A stretch of 64,000 bases of DNA, taken from the NCBI GenBank assembly GCA_020628095.1, contig JAHDFP010000005.1:62001-126000 (forward strand), given 5' to 3'. Source of the stretch: Saprospiraceae bacterium. Its GTDB lineage: Bacteria > Bacteroidota > Bacteroidia > Chitinophagales > Saprospiraceae. Each line of letters begins with the position of its first letter. Within the stretch, counting starts at the first letter, position 1. Position numbers and translations under genes: made by a program. Positions 60,681 through 64,000 of the stretch are shown here, in pieces. The notes under the pieces were generated by a model. The model worked only from the letters and a program-made list of their open reading frames with translations, had not been told where the DNA came from and did not search any database.

Positions 60681-62031
60681 CTATTGATTTTCGTACTTTT
60701 TTGAATCTATTAGAATAGTTAATGCCTTCCTTCACATTGATCTTTGTGGGTACCTTATATCGCTCCAGTCGTTCTCTGCAATAATTTCTGAGCGCTCTTA
60801 TCGTTCCTTTCTTATTCTCCGATGATTTTATAACCACATCGGCTACCACAGTCTGACCAGTAATCAGGTGCGATGCACCATAGACAGAGGCATCTAATAC
60901 TTCTGGATTAGTCATCAGTACTGTTTCTACCTCTATAGGCAATAGCTTCTCACCACCGACATTGATAACCTCACTATTCCGCCCTATGATACGGATGTAG
61001 CCGTCATCGGTTTCTTCTACCAGATCACCTGTCTTAAACCATCCGTCATCTGTAAATCTCTGCATAGAAGCATTAAGATAACCCATAATTTGAGTTTTGC
61101 TTCTTAGCCAGAGTTCGCTATCAATGATTTTGTACTCCAGATTAGGGTCATCTATTTTTAAGAAAGTACTGGATGAGGATTTGCTTGATATATTAGCGAT
61201 TCCTGTTTCGCTCGTGCCAAAAGTCTGTAATAACTTCACTTTGGGGAAAGACTCTTTGAGCCTTAGTAAGAGGCTTTCAGACATTTGCTCTGTACCGTAA
61301 GTAATCATCCGCAGTGAGCTTAGGTCATACTTATCTAGTGCACCACTCATAAGAATAAGATTAAGAAAAGTAGGGGAGGCAGGTAGTATTTGCACCTTAT
61401 TTTTCTCTATAAGCTCACAGATATAGTCTGGGTCTCGGTGTGTCGGTAAGATCAGTGTCGCCGTCATCGCCAGACAATTAAACAAAGTATTAAGTCCACC
61501 GATATGATCAAACATCAGAAAGACCAACAACCTCATAGACCTAATCTTCTTACTCTCAAAACTTGATAATAGATTATCGAAGTTATGGATCATGGCCTTG
61601 GGCTTCCCTGTGCTACCACTGCTGAATAAGATCAGTCCTGCATGATTACCCTTGACAAGATTTCTTATTAGCTCATGCTGATCTTCATTACTATTTTCTT
61701 CTTCCTTAATGACGAGTTCACCATCAGAAAGACATTCTATGAGGAGGTCATTATTTAGTTCGGCTTTCTTTTCTTCGAGATTAACGGCACTTTCTTTAGT
61801 GACTGGAGCGATGATGCACTTTTGCTTAATGAGCGCAATTAGTAAGGAGATAGAAAAAAAACTGTAATCAGAGTATAAGATCACCGTCTTGTTCTGACAA
61901 TCTATAGACGATAGCTGTTCTGTATATTTATCAATTTGCTTACTCAGAGCCGCATAATGGTATTCTTCCTGATCGTGGACCAGAGCCACTTTGTCAGGGT
62001 TGTCGTCGAATCTTTGAAGTAACCATTCCAT
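60673..62031 (-). CDS. Adenylate-forming acyl ligase (ANL superfamily)
   Basis: A 452-residue enzyme, shorter than the usual 500-550. The P-loop is FSSGSTGKPKAMIH near 134-147, then the A5 motif TFGTSETG, WFKTGDL (A7), and GRNSEVINVGGEKLLPIEVE (A8 hinge). The C-terminal catalytic lysine lies near the end in SNRFKKVRK. It activates a carboxylic acid with ATP and passes it to CoA or to a carrier protein. The ACP at 62756 and reductase at 62036 stand just upstream in the same operon, so loading of the ACP with a short hydroxy or keto acid is a plausible inference. Confidence 0.85.
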   Translation of the reverse strand: MEWLLQRFDDNPDKVALVHDQEEYHYAALSKQIDKYTEQLSSIDCQNKTVILYSDYSFFSISLLIALIKQKCIIAPVTKESAVNLEEKKAELNNDLLIECLSDGELVIKEEENSNEDQHELIRNLVKGNHAGLILFSSGSTGKPKAMIHNFDNLLSSFESKKIRSMRLLVFLMFDHIGGLNTLFNCLAMTATLILPTHRDPDYICELIEKNKVQILPASPTFLNLILMSGALDKYDLSSLRMITYGTEQMSESLLLRLKESFPKVKLLQTFGTSETGIANISSKSSSSTFLKIDDPNLEYKIIDSELWLRSKTQIMGYLNASMQRFTDDGWFKTGDLVEETDDGYIRIIGRNSEVINVGGEKLLPIEVETVLMTNPEVLDASVYGASHLITGQTVVADVVIKSSENKKGTIRALRNYCRERLERYKVPTKINVKEGINYSNRFKKVRKSIDG

Positions 62032-62035
62032 AGCC

Positions 62036-62740
62036 TTACATTACGCCACCCAGATAGATGGTCTGTCCAGTAATAAACTGACTTTCTGGTTTTATAAAAA
62101 AGTCAATCACATTAGTCACATCATCGAATGTTCCAAATCTCTTTAGACTTTGATGACCTATGAGTTCATCTATTTTGTCTTTTGGTACATTTTTTATCAG
62201 GTCGGTTTCTATAGGCGTCGGACCTACACAATTGACTGTTATACCAAACTCTCCTAACTCTTTAGCTGATATTCTTGTCAGACTTTCTACGGCTGCCTTG
62301 CTGGAAGCGTAAAGGGCCTCTCCATCCAGATTAAGTGGAACAGCTACTGTAGAAAAATTAATGATCCGTCCCGCTTTCTTTTTTATCATCACCTTTGCCA
62401 CTTCTCTGCTTGTAATAAAAGACCCATAATAATTCGTCTCGAAAATAGATTTCATAGCCGAGTATGGCGAAAGCAAGAGATGGTTCATAGAGGCCATTCC
62501 TGCATTATTAATGAGTACGTCTATATGTCCATGCGCTTTTTTTATAGAGCGCACCATCCTGACAATTTCCTTTTCTTCTTTCAGGTCCACCTGATGATGG
62601 CTATACTTAGAATGCTCAAGATCGACAGGCCTGCGACTACAGCCTATGACAATATGTCCTTGACTGAGATAATGCTCTGTCAGGTGCTTACCGATGCCTT
62701 TTCGGGTACCTGTGATCAGTATGATTAGCTGATTGTCCAT
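62036..62740 (-). CDS. Short-chain dehydrogenase/reductase, FabG-like
   Basis: A 234-residue classical SDR. The cofactor loop is ITGTRKGIGKHL at about 8-19, NNAG is at about 77-80, the catalytic serine lies in NFSTVAVP and the YxxxK pair is YASSKAAVE at about 143-151. The order matches 3-oxoacyl-ACP reductases and related sugar or acyl reductases. It is 4 bp from the AMP ligase gene and 15 bp after the ACP gene on the reverse strand. Its position suggests reduction of a 3-keto group on an ACP-bound acyl chain, as proposed for VioR-type enzymes. Confidence 0.88.
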   Translation of the reverse strand: MDNQLIILITGTRKGIGKHLTEHYLSQGHIVIGCSRRPVDLEHSKYSHHQVDLKEEKEIVRMVRSIKKAHGHIDVLINNAGMASMNHLLLSPYSAMKSIFETNYYGSFITSREVAKVMIKKKAGRIINFSTVAVPLNLDGEALYASSKAAVESLTRISAKELGEFGITVNCVGPTPIETDLIKNVPKDKIDELIGHQSLKRFGTFDDVTNVIDFFIKPESQFITGQTIYLGGVM

Positions 62741-62755
62741 CAGTTAGAGACTAGC

Positions 62756-63055
62756 TTATTGGTCTTGAGCATTTATAAGTTCCTGTATATAATTAGAGAT
62801 GCTGCGCACTGTCCTGAAAGGGGATATCCTTTGACTCATAGCCCTCTCTGTGGCAATGGTCACCTGCTTACCAAAATTGTCCTCTATCTCCATCTCCAGA
62901 TCTGCTATCAAGGTCACCAGATTAATACTATCTAATCCGCCGTTAGGACCATACAACACGGAATCTTTATCAGGGTTATGATACATATCAGATTCTATGT
63001 CTTCACCCAGTAGTTTGACACATTCTATGACGACCTTTTCTATTTCCTCTATCAT
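62756..63055 (-). CDS. Acyl carrier protein (second, reverse strand)
   Basis: A 99-residue carrier protein, longer than the usual 75-80. The phosphopantetheine serine is Ser43 in GGLDSINLVTLIADLEMEI, with IEEIEKVVIECVKLLGEDIES before it and a C-terminal helix (RTVRSISNYIQELI). The extra length is a loop of about 15 residues near 58-73. It is 3 bp after the GNAT acyltransferase gene and 15 bp before the reductase gene, so it probably carries the acyl group that the GNAT protein transfers to an amino sugar. Confidence 0.88.
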   Translation of the reverse strand: MIEEIEKVVIECVKLLGEDIESDMYHNPDKDSVLYGPNGGLDSINLVTLIADLEMEIEDNFGKQVTIATERAMSQRISPFRTVRSISNYIQELINAQDQ

Positions 63056-63058
63056 CGT

Positions 63059-63814
63059 TTACTTGATGTATTTATGAAAACCGAAACTTGAGTTAGAAAT
63101 ATTGAATCCATAAGACAAGTACAAATTGATGGTCGCAATATTGGCTGCCGATACTTTGACATCTACAACATTACGCACGCCTTGACTCACCAGATAATTC
63201 AATAACGAGCTCCAAAAATAAGGAGAAACCAATCCAAAATCTCTACGACTACCTCCTAAAATCAGTTTGGCTTTTGACCCCATTATTTCTAAGGCCATAA
63301 AGCTAATTAATTGATTATCAGATTCGTACACTATTATCTCTTTGCCTTGCTCTACAAGATCGTCTATCCAGTGCCAATGTCTTTTGTGATTGATCTCTGG
63401 TGAGACCATGATATCTTCGTAAAATCTACCGTAATCAAACGCCGTTACTGCGATATCTTTTATAGCCTCTATATCCGATGGTGTATAACTTCTTATATCA
63501 AATAGCTTGTCCGGAAATTTAAGTTTGTGCAGTCTTCTCTTGTTAAGTGTCAGCGTTGTCTCCACATATCGGAATCCTCTGTCTTGGATATGATGTCTGA
63601 GCATTCTTTCCTGAGAATCTATGCGAGTATAGACCAGCTCGTAAGATTCCGAAGAGATTGCCGATTCCAATTGATCGAGCAAGGAAGCCACGTCTTCTTC
63701 ACTAATATTAGGACTAAAGTGGATCTCTCCCGTTTTCAGACCAAAGGCACGGGCATCCCAGGGAGTGGGCTTGAGTATCGCATAATTGCTCTTGTCGATA
63801 CTAATCTTCGTCAT
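63059..63814 (-). CDS. GNAT acyltransferase, WecD-like
   Basis: A 251-residue protein. The opening NYAILKPTPWDARAFGLKTG matches WecD, dTDP-fucosamine acetyltransferase (WDxxxFG near the N-terminus), and the C-terminal GNAT half has FDYGRFYEDI, LISFMALEIMG, KLILGGSRRDFG and SAANIATINLYLSYGF. WecD makes dTDP-Fuc4NAc from dTDP-Fuc4N and acetyl-CoA. With an ACP, ligase and reductase next to it, the acyl donor may instead be an acyl-ACP. Its 5' end overlaps the partial GT2 gene by 14 bases. Confidence 0.78.
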   Translation of the reverse strand: MTKISIDKSNYAILKPTPWDARAFGLKTGEIHFSPNISEEDVASLLDQLESAISSESYELVYTRIDSQERMLRHHIQDRGFRYVETTLTLNKRRLHKLKFPDKLFDIRSYTPSDIEAIKDIAVTAFDYGRFYEDIMVSPEINHKRHWHWIDDLVEQGKEIIVYESDNQLISFMALEIMGSKAKLILGGSRRDFGLVSPYFWSSLLNYLVSQGVRNVVDVKVSAANIATINLYLSYGFNISNSSFGFHKYIK

Positions 63815-64000
63815 CGAATCCTATCTTTTTCTCTACTACAAACAAGGGTCTATTCTTGACAGTATCAAAAATACTACTGATGTAGATACCCACTATACCC
63901 AATGATATAATAATGATCCCACTCAAAAACCAAAGTGAAGATATAATCGTCGTAAAACCAGAAACACTCGTACCCATAATCGCATACCGTATAAGGTAAA
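63801..64000 (-). CDS. Family 2 polyprenyl-phosphate glycosyltransferase, C-terminal end (partial)
   Basis: About 65 residues of a reverse-strand gene that enters from the right edge and stops with TAG at 63801-63803. Two hydrophobic segments (GTSVSGFTTIISSLWFLSG and IIIISLGIVGIYISSIF) are followed by DTVKNRPLFVVEKKIGFDDED, the ending of DPM1/ArnC/GtrB-like GT2 enzymes (Y...D..K.RP.FVV). These bind undecaprenyl phosphate and add a sugar to the lipid carrier. The catalytic domain is outside the window. It is the first gene of the visible reverse operon, overlapping the GNAT gene by 14 bases. Confidence 0.8.
   Translation of the reverse strand, partial: YLIRYAIMGTSVSGFTTIISSLWFLSGIIIISLGIVGIYISSIFDTVKNRPLFVVEKKIGFDDED

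Noticed and set aside
1-64000. tRNA, rRNA, insertion sequences and integrases
   Set aside because: None was seen on either strand; the mosaic character comes only from gene content and order.

Overview
The window is almost entirely a surface-polysaccharide (LPS O-antigen, capsule or glycoprotein glycan) locus from a member of the Bacteroidota. The phylum call rests on the type 9 secretion C-terminal sorting domain of the gene at 57284, the near absence of Shine-Dalgarno-like leaders, one good match to the Bacteroidota -7 promoter element (TAnnTTTG) and the low GC content. A Saprospiria-like or cytophaga-like marine or soil bacterium fits, but the genus cannot be read from this sequence. I count 66 genes: 58 in one forward run from base 1 to 57017 with most gaps below 50 bp and many ATGA, TTGA or TAATG overlaps, two more forward genes (57284 and 58605), and a six-gene reverse-strand operon entering from the right edge. 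I saw no tRNA, rRNA, insertion sequence, CRISPR array or attachment site, and no gap above 300 bp.

Layout. 1-3311: E1 alpha/beta thiamine-enzyme pair, a TIGR04372-like glycosyltransferase and a sulfotransferase-like protein. 3348-9615: nonulosonic (legionaminic- or sialic-type) acid pathway with a CBS-nucleotidyltransferase. 9647-12004: first MBOAT plus SGNH O-acylation pair. 12010: asparagine-synthetase-like amidotransferase. 14549-24143: an unfamiliar pathway with an HpcH aldolase, two KdsB-like CMP-sugar synthetases, a hydroxyacid dehydrogenase, SIS isomerase, two HAD phosphatases, a lactonase and two epimerases; two exported coiled-coil proteins (13942, 18970) lie at and inside its edge. 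24172-27942: a large membrane protein and a large GT-B-like protein. 27962-33301: CDP-6-deoxyhexose pathway and two glycosyltransferases. 33315-38006: aminotransferase, then a striking SGNH, acyl carrier protein, LnmK-like, MBOAT cassette. 38042-40462: LegB-like dehydratase, PIG-L deacetylase and methyltransferase. 40469-48845: enzymes for a 2,3-diacetamido uronic acid (WbpI, WbpD, WbpE, WbpB types) interleaved with a glycosyltransferase, a polymerase, an acetyltransferase and a CapK ligase. 48867-54371: a complete bacillosamine-type initiation module (PglA, C, D, E, F types). 54371-57017: O-antigen ligase/polymerase and a final glycosyltransferase. 57284-58477: a free-standing T9SS-secreted S74 protein with its own terminator. 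58605: methyltransferase. 59535-64000, reverse: amino-sugar aminotransferase, AMP ligase, short-chain reductase, acyl carrier protein, GNAT acyltransferase and a GT2 transferase.

Together the genes would make at least five unusual activated sugars (CMP-nonulosonate, CMP-ketodeoxy sugar, CDP-deoxyhexose, UDP-diacetamido sugars, probably dTDP-Fuc4N-acyl), assemble them on undecaprenyl phosphate starting from a PglC-type transferase, polymerise them and decorate them with O-acyl, methyl, possibly sulfate and amide groups. No Wzx flippase, Wza/Wzc export gene or UDP-GlcNAc 6-dehydrogenase (WbpA) is visible, so these must lie elsewhere. The two most interesting parts are the Dlt-like acylation cassette with a LnmK-type enzyme (34536-38006) and the ACP-based N-acylamino-sugar operon (59535-64000). 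All functions are inferred from recognised sequence motifs; no database search was run.
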